Source of the DNA: an uncultured Eubacteriales bacterium
GTDB taxonomy: Bacteria > Bacillota > Clostridia > Christensenellales > CAG-138
Direction: 5' to 3'
NCBI GenBank assembly: GCA_902768995.1
Contig: CACXNN010000009.1
Coordinates: 1 to 18,488, forward strand
Length of the DNA stretch: 18,488 bases
Below, in pieces: positions 1 to 7,620 of this stretch (position 1 is its first letter; every line of letters starts with the position of its first letter). A program made the position numbers and the translations under genes. The notes beneath the pieces are model-generated. The model saw nothing but the letters and a program-made list of their open reading frames with translations, ran no database searches and was not told the origin of the DNA.

Positions 1-937
1 GCACGTCGTCCCTTTCTTCCACCGCCAGCCGCACCACCTGCATGTGCCAGATCACGTGGGTGAAGATATGCTGCCGCTGGACGATCTCCCAGGCCCCCAG
101 GGGCCGGACCCCCAGGGAGGTGAGGGCTTGCCCGATCTCCGCCTGGGAGAGGTGCCCGGGCAGGTTGGGCAGCTCGTAGAGCCCCGACAGCAGCCCCTTG
201 GCGGGGCGGCGGCGAATCAGGAAGCTGTCCCCGCTGCTCACGGCGAACACGGTCAGGCTTTCCTGCCGCTTCGCCCGCTTCTCCCCCCGGTTGGGATAGT
301 CCCCCTGGGTCCCGTGGGCATAAGCCCCGCAGAAGGGGGCCAGCGGGCAATCGCCGCACAGGGGCGATTTAGGCAGGCAGACCAGGGACCCAAGATCCAT
401 AAACGATTGGTTCAGGTCCCCGGGTCGATCGCCCATCCGATCCCGCAGAAAGCCGGTCCACCGGTCCCGGACCCGCTGGTCGGTCACGTTCCCCCCGTCC
501 TCGTAGAGCCGGGCCATGACCCGCAGCACGTTCCCGTCCACGGCGGGTTCCTTCTCCCCGAAGGCGATGGACGCGATGGCCCCGGCGGTGTAGGGGCCGA
601 TGCCGGGGAGCTTCACGAGCTCCGCCGCGGTCCGGGGGAACAGGCCCCCATAATTTTCCACCACCGTTTGGGCGCACTTCTTCAAATTCCGGGCCCGGGA
701 GTAATACCCGAGGCCCTCCCACAGCTTCAGCAGCCGTTCCTCGTTGCAGGCGGCCAGGGCAAAAACCGTAGGGAGTTCCCCCATGAACCGGCCGTAGTAG
801 GGGATCACCGCCGCCGCCCGGGTCTGCTGGAGCATGATCTCCGACACCAGGACGGCATAGGCGTCCCCCGCCCCCCGCCAGGGCAGGGCGCGCTTGTGGG
901 AGTCATACCATTCGATCAGGGAGTCCGTAAATTCCAT
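1..937 (-). CDS. mutY: A/G-specific adenine glycosylase MutY (partial, C-terminus beyond the window)
   Basis: Base-excision repair enzyme that removes adenine mispaired with 8-oxoguanine. Seen: 312 codons open from ATG 937 to the window edge. The N-terminal catalytic helix holds the SEIMLQQT motif (Glu about residue 33). A helix-hairpin-helix LPGIGPYTAGA is followed by the GPD-type Asp in PAVDGNVLRV. A C-x6-C-x2-C-x5-C cluster (CLPKSPLC..C..C) matches the 4Fe-4S loop of the Nth/MutY family. The sequence after the cluster resembles the MutY-specific C-terminal NUDIX-like domain, which separates it from endonuclease III. The usual length is about 340-370 aa, so a short tail is missing. It is divergent from the ywlG-like gene. 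No Shine-Dalgarno is visible, and a -10 box lies so close that the mRNA may start at the ATG. Confidence 0.95.
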   Translation of the reverse strand, partial: MEFTDSLIEWYDSHKRALPWRGAGDAYAVLVSEIMLQQTRAAAVIPYYGRFMGELPTVFALAACNEERLLKLWEGLGYYSRARNLKKCAQTVVENYGGLFPRTAAELVKLPGIGPYTAGAIASIAFGEKEPAVDGNVLRVMARLYEDGGNVTDQRVRDRWTGFLRDRMGDRPGDLNQSFMDLGSLVCLPKSPLCGDCPLAPFCGAYAHGTQGDYPNRGEKRAKRQESLTVFAVSSGDSFLIRRRPAKGLLSGLYELPNLPGHLSQAEIGQALTSLGVRPLGAWEIVQRQHIFTHVIWHMQVVRLAVEERDDV

Positions 938-943
938 GAAAGC

Positions 944-952
944 AGTATACCA
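944..952 (-). promoter_or_regulatory. Extended -10 promoter for mutY
   Basis: On the minus strand the bases read TGG followed by TATACT (944-949), an extended -10 match. No convincing -35 lies 17 nt upstream. A start 7 nt downstream would fall at about 937, the A of the mutY ATG, implying a leaderless transcript. This is inferred from motif spacing only. Confidence 0.4.
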
Positions 953-967
953 TATCCGCGGCGAATG

Positions 968-976
968 TGCTATACT
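968..976 (+). promoter_or_regulatory. Extended -10 promoter for the ywlG-like gene
   Basis: TGC followed by TATACT (971-976) forms an extended -10 on the plus strand; the -35 region is weak. The predicted start near 983 would leave a short leader carrying the AGAAGGA ribosome site (994-1000). It sits back-to-back with the mutY -10 in a 70-bp divergent spacer. Confidence 0.45.
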
Positions 977-1007
977 GGAGCCATCATAAAAGAAGAAGGA
1001 CGAAGAT

Positions 1008-1568
1008 ATGGATTTTGAAGCGATCACCCAACAGGCCCGGGAGGCCATGGACATCCTGCTCAAGGCGGCCAAGCCCAAGCCCGGCCAGCTCATGGTCCTG
1101 GGCTGCTCCACCAGCGAGACCGTAGGCAGCCGCATCGGCTCCAATTCCAGCGCCGACGCCGCCCAGGCCATTTTAAAGGGCATCCTGCCCGCCGTGAAGG
1201 AGGCGGGCCTCATCCTGGCGGTCCAGGGCTGCGAGCACATCAACCGCTCCCTGTGCCTGGAGCGGGCGGACGCGGAGAAGCTGGGCCTAGTCGAGGTGTG
1301 GGTGAAGCCCCATGCCCACGCTGGCGGCGCCTGCATCACGGCCTACTACGAGCAGTGCCAGGACCCGGTCATGGTGGAGGGCCTGCAGTCGAAGGCCACC
1401 CTGGGCATGGACGTGGGCGACACCCTCATCGGCATGCACATGCGGCCCGTGGTGGTGCCGGTCCACTCCCCCCTCCGGCACATCGGCGAAGCCAATCTCG
1501 TTTTGGCCTTCTCCCGGCCCCGATACGTTGGCGGCCCGCGGGCTCAATACGTCCAGCAGGCCCGATAA
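1008..1568 (+). CDS. ywlG: YwlG/UPF0340 (DUF436, TIGR01440) family protein
   Basis: A 186-aa protein, the usual length for this family of about 180 residues, whose biochemical role is not established. Seen: the N-terminal LVLGCSTSE-type segment (here MVLGCSTSETVGSRIGS), a central LAVQGCEHINRSL segment and a C-terminal GMDVGDTLIGMHMRPVVVPVHSP block. These are collinear with UPF0340 proteins. No signal peptide or membrane helix is visible, so it is probably cytosolic. The start is chosen because ATG 1008 has AGAAGGA 7 nt upstream and an extended -10 before that. It is a single-gene unit: the gene diverges from mutY, and the next transcript has its own promoter. Confidence 0.85.
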   Translation: MDFEAITQQAREAMDILLKAAKPKPGQLMVLGCSTSETVGSRIGSNSSADAAQAILKGILPAVKEAGLILAVQGCEHINRSLCLERADAEKLGLVEVWVKPHAHAGGACITAYYEQCQDPVMVEGLQSKATLGMDVGDTLIGMHMRPVVVPVHSPLRHIGEANLVLAFSRPRYVGGPRAQYVQQAR

Positions 1569-1611
1569 ATAAATATATTTTTTCTCCCCCGCCAAAAAGG
1601 CCCCAAATCGT

Positions 1612-1640
1612 TTGCATTTCCTAAAACAAACAGGTATACT
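1612..1640 (+). promoter_or_regulatory. SigA-type promoter of the structured leader RNA
   Basis: TTGCAT at 1612-1617 and TATACT at 1635-1640 are separated by exactly 17 nt. The predicted transcription start near 1647 falls just before the 5' strand of the terminal helix of the RNA, so the promoter and the RNA fold support each other. Confidence 0.75.
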
Positions 1641-1646
1641 ATCTTT

Positions 1647-1875
1647 TGGTGCTTTTGTATGGGTCTGTGGTTGCAAGTCGAGGCCAGTCGCAGGCGAAAC
1701 GATCCACGTAAGCGGGCAAAGCCCCGTGAGCATGGTGCGGCTTAGCATGGTGCGGCTTAGAAGTAAGACCAACCGGGAGACCGAGAGAGGCAGTAGTGGG
1801 GAGCCGAACGGCTTAGGAGCGAACCCTCCTGTTGGCGAGTGTGGGGGCAAAGACCAGGTCAGCCATACAAAACGG
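1647..1875 (+). ncRNA. Structured RNA of about 220 nt, raiA-motif candidate
   Basis: Not protein-coding by any recognisable frame, yet strongly foldable. A perfect 10-bp terminal helix pairs TTTTGTATGG (1653-1662) with CCATACAAAA (1863-1872). Inside are CACG/CGTG plus GGGC/GCCC (1705-1728), GCC/GGC around 1803-1812 and AGGAG/CTCCT (1815-1830). It starts right after a 17-nt-spaced promoter and has no terminator of its own, so transcription would continue into the zinc-ribbon gene. Size, closed terminal helix and Clostridia context fit the raiA motif known from Firmicutes and Actinobacteria. I cannot confirm the consensus from memory, and the downstream gene here is not raiA. Another leader or ncRNA class remains possible. 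A 15-nt unit is tandemly duplicated at 1730-1759. Confidence 0.55.
1730..1759 (+). repeat. Perfect 15-nt tandem duplication inside the structured RNA
   Basis: The unit GCATGGTGCGGCTTA occurs twice head-to-tail (1730-1744 and 1745-1759) with no differences. It lies between two predicted helices of the RNA. Confidence 0.9.
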
Positions 1876-1906
1876 CATCAACAAAATACCAAAAGGGGAA
1901 AGTACA

Positions 1907-2137
1907 ATGTTCGAAGACAAAGTTTTGATCTGCAGGGATTGCGGCCGTGAGTTCACCTTCACCGCCGGTGAGGAGTGCAGGAACAACCGCAAGAACGCTT
2001 CTCGCAACGAGAACCGCGAGATGTATGACGCCGTCTGCGCGGACTGCGGCGCGCCCACCAAGGTGCCCTTCCTGCCCCGGAACGACAAGCCCATCTACTG
2101 CTCTGCCTGCTACGCCAAGCATCGCGCCCAGAGATAA
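1907..2137 (+). CDS. Small zinc-ribbon protein, CxxC-x17-CxxC type
   Basis: A 76-aa basic protein with three CxxC pairs at residues 9-12, 44-47 and 65-68. The last two are spaced by exactly 17 residues, the hallmark of the CxxC-x17-CxxC zinc-ribbon family common in Clostridia. The N-terminal half (ICRDCGREFTFTAGEE) resembles the treble-clef/zinc-ribbon zf-trcl domain. It probably binds zinc, and possibly nucleic acid or the ribosome; no function is proven. The start at ATG 1907 follows AAGGGGAAAG at a suitable distance. An upstream in-frame ATG at 1832 is rejected because it lies inside the structured RNA. It shares a transcript with that RNA and ends at a strong terminator. Confidence 0.85.
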   Translation: MFEDKVLICRDCGREFTFTAGEECRNNRKNASRNENREMYDAVCADCGAPTKVPFLPRNDKPIYCSACYAKHRAQR

Positions 2138-2146
2138 GCAAACGTC

Positions 2147-2180
2147 AAAAAAGGACCATCCGAACGGATGGTCCTTTTTT
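2147..2180. terminator. Bidirectional intrinsic terminator
   Basis: A GGACCATCC/GGATGGTCC stem (2153-2161 with 2166-2174) has a GAAC loop, with an A-run on the left and a T-run on the right. It can stop the zinc-ribbon transcript on the plus strand and the convergent surface-protein operon on the minus strand. Confidence 0.92.
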
Positions 2181-2188
2181 ATGCTTCA

Positions 2189-3559
2189 TCAGGGTTTTGC
2201 TCTCCCCAGGGCCAGGCGATATTCGGTGTACCGCGGATGCTTGCGCCAGCCGTCGCCGGTCATGTCGTGGCTGATCACATAGTGGAAGTTGCAGCCGGGC
2301 ACCTGCTCCCGGAATTGCTGCTCCGCTTCCCGGGCGTAGGTGAAGGCGTAGGGGGTGAGCCACAGCCGTTCCAGCTGCTTGAGCCCGTAGAGGGGGCTCA
2401 GGTCCGACACGGGACAGGAGCAGATGTTGATATCCAGAAGCTTCGTGAGCCCGGACAGGGGGCTCAGATCCTTCACCGGGTCGGCGAACAATTCGAAGTA
2501 GACGAGCTCGTGACAGTCCGCCACGGGGCTGATGTCCGTGATGTCGTTGCCGGAGGTGATGAGGTACTTGAGCTTGGGCATGTTCCGCACGAACTCGATG
2601 TTGGTCAGCTTGTTGTGGCCCACATCGAGAGCGATGATGTCGTGGCAGTACTGGAGCCAATCCACGTCCTCGTTGACGCAGCCGGGCCGGTCGTAGGCGA
2701 TGCTGTAGGCCTCCAGGATCTTGCCGTTCTCGTCGGTCCGCACCACCCGCCAGGTGGCGAAGTGGTCCGTGTCCGTGCGGATGGTCCAATACTTGCTGGT
2801 GATGGACCAGACGATCCCCGCCTGGGGAAAGGCGGTCCGAAGGGCGTCCATGTCCTCGTTGCCCACGCCGCAGCCGCACATCTCCAGGGAGGTGAGCTCG
2901 GTGAGCAGGGGGAGCGTTCGATAGAAGGGCTCCAGGGAGTCGATGGGCTGATCGTTGTAGTTCAGCTTATCCGTGTCGGGGCCCACCTCCACGCCGCACA
3001 GGTCCAGCTTCCAGAGCACCTCCTGCTCCGGGCAGAACGCCTGGACCATCTGTATTTGCTCCGGCTCGCAGGGAACGGCGGTAAGGTCCACGGACCTGAG
3101 CTTTGGAAGGAGCTTCAATACCTCCATATCCCATTCCTCCGGGACCGTGGCGGGGGTGAAGACCTCCGTCTCGTCGGTGATCTCAGCGCCGCAGAGGGTG
3201 GCGGAAAACTTCAGTTCCTCCAAATCCAGGGCCGCCAGCTGCGCCGCGTGCGCCCGGACGTCCAGGGTGCAATTTCGCAGATCCAGCTTCCGCAGGGCCG
3301 GGTCCGCCGCCAGGAACGACGCCACCTCCTCCCAGGTCGTTTCCCCCTCGAAGGCGTACTCCGTGGGCAGGGGCGTGGGCTCCGGGGTGGGCTCAGCGGT
3401 GGGTTCGGCGGTGGGCGCCTGGGTGGGCGCCGCCGTGACCGCCGCTTCCTTGACCGGTTCCGAGGCAGGCTGGGCTGCCGTAGGTTCGCTGCAGGCTGCG
3501 CTCCCGATGCTCAGCATCAGGACCAAGCCCAGGCAAAGGGTTCGAATGGTCCGTTTCAT
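2189..3559 (-). CDS. Leucine-rich-repeat lipoprotein, last gene of the surface operon
   Basis: 456 aa. The N-terminus (KRTIR plus a hydrophobic stretch) ends at Cys23 in a weak lipobox (SAAC), suggesting a membrane-anchored lipoprotein. A Thr/Pro/Glu-rich stalk spans about residues 43-66. Irregular LRR units occur at about 88-250. Clearer 22-residue repeats of the internalin-like kind lie at 306-405 (LDVGHNKLTNIEFVRNMPKL, then ITDISPVADC, VKDLSPLSGL and VSDLSPLYGL). LRR domains of this type usually bind protein or glycan ligands; no catalytic motif is visible. The start ATG shares one base with the TGA of the upstream gene (TGATG), so translation is probably coupled. This ties the protein functionally to the PIG-L/NAGPA proteins. 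Confidence 0.88.
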   Translation of the reverse strand: MKRTIRTLCLGLVLMLSIGSAACSEPTAAQPASEPVKEAAVTAAPTQAPTAEPTAEPTPEPTPLPTEYAFEGETTWEEVASFLAADPALRKLDLRNCTLDVRAHAAQLAALDLEELKFSATLCGAEITDETEVFTPATVPEEWDMEVLKLLPKLRSVDLTAVPCEPEQIQMVQAFCPEQEVLWKLDLCGVEVGPDTDKLNYNDQPIDSLEPFYRTLPLLTELTSLEMCGCGVGNEDMDALRTAFPQAGIVWSITSKYWTIRTDTDHFATWRVVRTDENGKILEAYSIAYDRPGCVNEDVDWLQYCHDIIALDVGHNKLTNIEFVRNMPKLKYLITSGNDITDISPVADCHELVYFELFADPVKDLSPLSGLTKLLDINICSCPVSDLSPLYGLKQLERLWLTPYAFTYAREAEQQFREQVPGCNFHYVISHDMTGDGWRKHPRYTEYRLALGRAKP

Positions 3560-6096
3560 CAGTGCTTTGCTCCGTCTCCGTAATGATTGACTTCGTCGGT
3601 CACCTTGGGCACCAGCCGGGAATAACCCCAGATCATGGCGTCGGCCCAGGTCCGCTGGCCGGCCTTGGCGGACTGCCAGTTGATATGCTCGCCCATGAAC
3701 ACCATGGCCGCCGAGGCGCCTCCGTCCAGATTATAGGCCACCTTCGCCCCCCGATCCACGAAGATCTGGGCGAATTCCCGCAGGGTGTAGCCGTAGGCGC
3801 GGCGGGCGTCCCGGCCGTCGGACACGATGACGAGGAAGTGGCCCGGCTCGATCAGGCCCACGCCGCAGCGGGGGTTCTCCATCTTGACCCGATGCTTGTC
3901 CACGTCGGGACACACCTGGCCGTCCTCCACCAGGATGGGGCCGAAGCTGTAGGAGGCGGTGACGCCGCTGTCCAGCAGATCCAGGCCCGAGATCTCCCGG
4001 GGATGATAGACCTGCATGGTGAAATCGTCGTTGATGACCAGGGTGCTGTCCCCGGCCCGGTCGGAATAGAGGATGCCGCTGCGGATCAGGATGCCCTTTT
4101 GGTCCACTTCGGCGTTGTTGATGTTGTCCCCCGTGACGGCCAGCACCGCCCGATAGTTCCGGGCCAGGCGCCAGGGCGGCTCGTTGGCCTGGGCGATCTC
4201 GTTGCGGGCAGACACCGCGGAGCGGAAGCTGTTGACCTTCCGCATGCGCACATGGGCTACGTACTTCACGTAGGGACGGTTCAGCTCGTCCCAGGTATCC
4301 TCCCGGTCGATGAGGATGGACAGGATGTCGGAGCGATATTCCCAGTGGCCGTTGTCATAGTCCTGGATCACCACCTCCGCCGGCTCCCCCTCCTGCCGGA
4401 AATACTGGTCGTCAGGGTCCGGCGTGGGGGTGGGGTCGGGTGTGGCGGTGGGCTCCGGCGTGGGAGCCTCGGTAGGTTCCGGGGTGTCCGTGGGCTTGGG
4501 CGTATCCGTGGGCGCCGGCGTGTCCGTAGGCGCGGAGGTAGGCGCCGCTGTGGCCGCGAGGACCGCAGCAGGCTGCCGGTCCGCGTCGCCAGGCCGGGTC
4601 CAGGAGTAGCCCACATAGGCCAGCAGGCCCGCCATGACCAGCAGGATCAGGGCCATGGACCGATTCTTCTTCACCAGGCACAGGGCCACGATCATGAAGA
4701 CGCCGCTGGCCGCGTAGAGGGCGATGGTCCCTCGTCCCAGGCTGTCGATCCATTGGAGCAGGGCGCTCCTTTCCGGCTCCTCCCCCTCCTCGGCGGGCGC
4801 CGCCGTAGGCGCGGCCGCAGGCGCGTCCGTGGCCGCCGCGATGGGTCGTTCCGTGGGGGCGGGGGTATCCGTTGGCGCGGCGGTGGGCGTCGCCGTGGGG
4901 GTGGGCGTGGGCTCCGGCGTGGCGGTGGGGACGGGCGTAGGCGCCTGATAGGCGATCAGGGTCCCCAGATCAAGGTGCTCGAAGAGATCATCCTTCGCTT
5001 CGTCCTGCCCCATCGTGGTATAGATGAGCTCGAACCGGGGGCTCTCCGGGATGATGGTGCCGAAGGAGGCCTCCGACAGGTATTGGGCGTACCCCTCCTG
5101 GGCCACGTCCAGGGCCGTGCGGCCGTCGTAGACCGCCAGAGGCGCGTTCCCGTCCAGGACGGTCTCGCCGTCCGAGGACAGCTGATACAGCTTCTGGATC
5201 GGCAGATCGGAATAGGTGGTCTGCCGGATGACCGCATCCCGCACCAGCTGGGCCGTGAACTGGGCCCGGGCCAGGGACTGCTCGTCGTCCGGGTCGCAGG
5301 TCACCACCACCCGGGGGCCATAGATATGGAGAAGGTCGGTCACCTCCTGCTTGAGCTGAGCGGACTTCCAATAATAGGATACCCGATTGACATCGGAGGT
5401 CAGATGGTCTTCCCGCTGCAGGAACAGGGGGATCACGTCGAGGCCCATGGCGTCCAGGGCGCGGAAGGCCTCCTGGACCTGGTTGCCGTCGTCCCGGCCC
5501 AGGTAGACCACGGCGGTCTTGACGCCGTGCTCCCCGGCGTAGAGGGGCAGGAGCCCGCCCAGCATGTCCAGCTCGTCGCTGACGCCGGACAGGATCAGCA
5601 TCAGATCCACCTTCTCCCGCCGGGCCAGGTTGACGGGCGCGGCGCCCGGAGCCAGGACCTTCGCCTCGCAGAGGCTGATCATGGTGGCCCGGCCGCCTGC
5701 GGCCAGGATCTCCATCCGGGAAGCGCCCTCCGCCGGCAGATACATCCGGTAGCTCAGGGGGCAGTAGACGTTTTCCGACAGCAGCCGGTCATCCTCGCTG
5801 AAAAAGCGGATGGTGGCGCCGCAATCCCGGCTGTACCACTGCTTCTCGTCGAACCACTGGAGCAGCACCCCGTCAGCTTCCCCCTTCCAGGAAAGGGACA
5901 GCCGCTGGCCGGCGGTCAGGGTGAAGCGGGTGCGATAGTCGTCATCCCTCAGATGGTCGGCAGCGGCCTCCCGGCCCGCGGGCACGGTGAGCTCATAGCT
6001 CAACTCCCCGGCGGGAGCCGTGGACGCCGCGGCAGGCGCAGCTATGCCCAAGGTCAGGGCCAGCAGCAGGATGAAGATGATCGTTCGTTTTGCCAT
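3559..6096 (-). CDS. Degenerate PIG-L domain fused to NAGPA-type phosphodiester glycosidase
   Basis: 845 aa. In order: signal peptide (about 1-25), a domain collinear with the PIG-L part of the next upstream gene (about 150-385), a Thr/Pro-rich linker (386-440), a helical hairpin (TM about 457-475, loop KKNRS, TM about 481-499), a second Thr/Pro linker (515-562) and a NAGPA domain (about 600-830). The positive loop puts both large domains outside. NAGPA features include VTGDNIN, FGPILVEDGQ, NPRCGVGL, VSDGR and YNLDGGASAAMVFMG; family members cleave sugar-phosphodiester bonds. The PIG-L HPDDE motif reads GVSDE (171-175) and the distal GHWQH is absent, so the N-terminal half is probably inactive. 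It lies 12 nt after the PIG-L gene, with AGGAAC as ribosome site. Confidence 0.88.
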   Translation of the reverse strand: MAKRTIIFILLLALTLGIAAPAAASTAPAGELSYELTVPAGREAAADHLRDDDYRTRFTLTAGQRLSLSWKGEADGVLLQWFDEKQWYSRDCGATIRFFSEDDRLLSENVYCPLSYRMYLPAEGASRMEILAAGGRATMISLCEAKVLAPGAAPVNLARREKVDLMLILSGVSDELDMLGGLLPLYAGEHGVKTAVVYLGRDDGNQVQEAFRALDAMGLDVIPLFLQREDHLTSDVNRVSYYWKSAQLKQEVTDLLHIYGPRVVVTCDPDDEQSLARAQFTAQLVRDAVIRQTTYSDLPIQKLYQLSSDGETVLDGNAPLAVYDGRTALDVAQEGYAQYLSEASFGTIIPESPRFELIYTTMGQDEAKDDLFEHLDLGTLIAYQAPTPVPTATPEPTPTPTATPTAAPTDTPAPTERPIAAATDAPAAAPTAAPAEEGEEPERSALLQWIDSLGRGTIALYAASGVFMIVALCLVKKNRSMALILLVMAGLLAYVGYSWTRPGDADRQPAAVLAATAAPTSAPTDTPAPTDTPKPTDTPEPTEAPTPEPTATPDPTPTPDPDDQYFRQEGEPAEVVIQDYDNGHWEYRSDILSILIDREDTWDELNRPYVKYVAHVRMRKVNSFRSAVSARNEIAQANEPPWRLARNYRAVLAVTGDNINNAEVDQKGILIRSGILYSDRAGDSTLVINDDFTMQVYHPREISGLDLLDSGVTASYSFGPILVEDGQVCPDVDKHRVKMENPRCGVGLIEPGHFLVIVSDGRDARRAYGYTLREFAQIFVDRGAKVAYNLDGGASAAMVFMGEHINWQSAKAGQRTWADAMIWGYSRLVPKVTDEVNHYGDGAKH

Positions 6097-6108
6097 GTGG
6101 TTCGTTCC

Positions 6109-7620
6109 TTATCGTTTCCTGGCTTTGATGGTGCGGATCAGGAAGAAGCCCAGGACGATGCCCAGCAGCACCGCGACGACGTGGACCAGGGGCTGGCCGC
6201 CGTCCCCGCTCTGGGAGACCGGGACCGCCGTGGGGGCAGCCGTCTCGAGGGGGGCCGCCGTGGGCGTATCCGTGGGCACCGGGGTGGGTGTGGGGGTGGG
6301 CGTGGGCGTCGGCGTGGGGGTCGGCGTGGGCGTCGGCGTGGGGGTGGGCGTGGGCTCCGGCGTGGGGGAAGGGGTGGGCGTGGCGTTCAGGATGACCTCC
6401 GCCAGATCGTTGTGCTCGATGTGCTCGAACATGTCGCTGCCCGTATCCTCGCCCACGGTGGTGAAGGTCAGGCCGAAGCGGCGCATATCGAAGAATCCGT
6501 AGTCGTTCCGGGTGGGCCGATAGGAATACTGATGCTGGGACTTGTGCTCCCCGAAGGCGCGCTGGGCCACCTGGAAGGCGGTCATGCCGTCATAGGCTGT
6601 CAGGGGCTCGTAGGGCTCCAGCATGATCCGGCCGTCCTGGGCCAGATGATGATAGACCTTCTTCACGGTCCAGGTGCCGTATTCTGCCGCGGAATCCGGA
6701 TCGTATTCCGGATCCTGGGCCAGGGTGGCCGCCTCCAGGACGGCGTTGGCCGATACCACGTGCTGCCAGTGGCCGTATTCCCCCTTCAGATCCTGGGTCA
6801 CCACCACCAGGGGCTTGATCTTCCGGTACAGCCGTACCAGGGCCAGGGTAACATCCTGCTGTTTGAAACGTCCTTCCTTTGCCGCTTTTTCATTGGCCGA
6901 ATAGATGTCCGCAAAGCCCAGGAAATAAGGAAGCGTGTGCATCCCGGCGGACCAGACGCTGTTGATGGCTTCGTGGACCCGGCCCATGCTGGGGGTGGTC
7001 ACGTAGGCGAAGGTGCCCGTATAACCCTGCTCCGCCACATAGATGGGATATACCGCACCCAGGAAGATCCATTCGTCGTCGGGATGGGTGGTGACGATCA
7101 GCAGATCCGTCCGGGTCACGGAGGCTTCGGGCTGAGGGAAGCTGTCGGGCAGCCGGCCGGGGCCCAGGATGGTGAGCTCGCAGACGCCGAAGGACTCCTC
7201 CCGAGCGGTGATGTCCACGCTGCAGCACCCTTCCTCCAGCGTCACGGCGCAGCAAAGGCTGTCGGAATCCACATCCAGGGTGAGGAGCAGGGTCCCCTGC
7301 CGGTCGAACTGCTGCAGGGTCATCCGGGCCGTCTGGGTTTGAAAGCGGAAGAACAGGATGTGCATGGTCAAGTCCCCCTTGGGCCGGATATGCAGAACGT
7401 CCTCGGGACCATAGGTGTTGTAGGTCACCAGCTTGCCGTCGTGGGTGTAGAGCGCGTTGATTTCCGAAGACCCTTTTTTGTGTATTGCAGCCAGAAAGAT
7501 AAAACTTCTGGTGATATCCTCCGCTTCAGGTTCTGTTTCCTCCGCCCGGACGGGCACGATGCAGAGCAGCATCAGGATGGACAGGCACAAAACCCAGAGA
7601 AGCAACCGTCTTTTGTTCAT
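6109..7620 (-). CDS. Surface-anchored PIG-L/LmbE family deacetylase
   Basis: 503 aa from ATG 7620. It has a signal peptide (MNKRRLLLW... to about VRAEE), an N-terminal beta-rich region (about 35-165), a PIG-L domain, a long Thr-Pro stalk (about 414-445) and a C-terminal membrane helix ending in KARKR, so the enzyme faces outward. The catalytic and zinc motifs are present: THPDDE at 178-183 and GHWQH at 283-287. Known PIG-L/LmbE/MshB enzymes remove acetyl from N-acetylglucosaminyl or similar substrates; the substrate here is unknown. GTG 7629 is an alternative start, but it lies only 3 nt from AGGAG, while ATG 7620 has a 12-nt spacing and a normal signal peptide. First gene of the three-gene operon. 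Confidence 0.88.
   Translation of the reverse strand: MNKRRLLLWVLCLSILMLLCIVPVRAEETEPEAEDITRSFIFLAAIHKKGSSEINALYTHDGKLVTYNTYGPEDVLHIRPKGDLTMHILFFRFQTQTARMTLQQFDRQGTLLLTLDVDSDSLCCAVTLEEGCCSVDITAREESFGVCELTILGPGRLPDSFPQPEASVTRTDLLIVTTHPDDEWIFLGAVYPIYVAEQGYTGTFAYVTTPSMGRVHEAINSVWSAGMHTLPYFLGFADIYSANEKAAKEGRFKQQDVTLALVRLYRKIKPLVVVTQDLKGEYGHWQHVVSANAVLEAATLAQDPEYDPDSAAEYGTWTVKKVYHHLAQDGRIMLEPYEPLTAYDGMTAFQVAQRAFGEHKSQHQYSYRPTRNDYGFFDMRRFGLTFTTVGEDTGSDMFEHIEHNDLAEVILNATPTPSPTPEPTPTPTPTPTPTPTPTPTPTPTPTPVPTDTPTAAPLETAAPTAVPVSQSGDGGQPLVHVVAVLLGIVLGFFLIRTIKARKR
6270..6380. repeat. GC-rich tandem repeat encoding a (Thr-Pro)n stalk
   Basis: Near-perfect 6-nt units (GGGCGT/GGGGGT on the plus strand) encode about 14 consecutive Thr-Pro dipeptides in the PIG-L protein. 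Similar but less regular tracts encode stalks at 3362-3440, 4414-4550, 4795-4945, 14836-14890 and 16050-16190. Slippage could vary stalk length. Confidence 0.85.

Noticed and set aside
1832..1906. N-terminal extension of the zinc-ribbon protein from ATG 1832
   Set aside because: The extension lies within the structured RNA and shows no zinc-ribbon features; ATG 1907 has its own ribosome site.
6270..6380. CRISPR-like or regulatory short repeat array
   Set aside because: The repeats are in frame and encode Thr-Pro dipeptides; there are no spacers of constant size.
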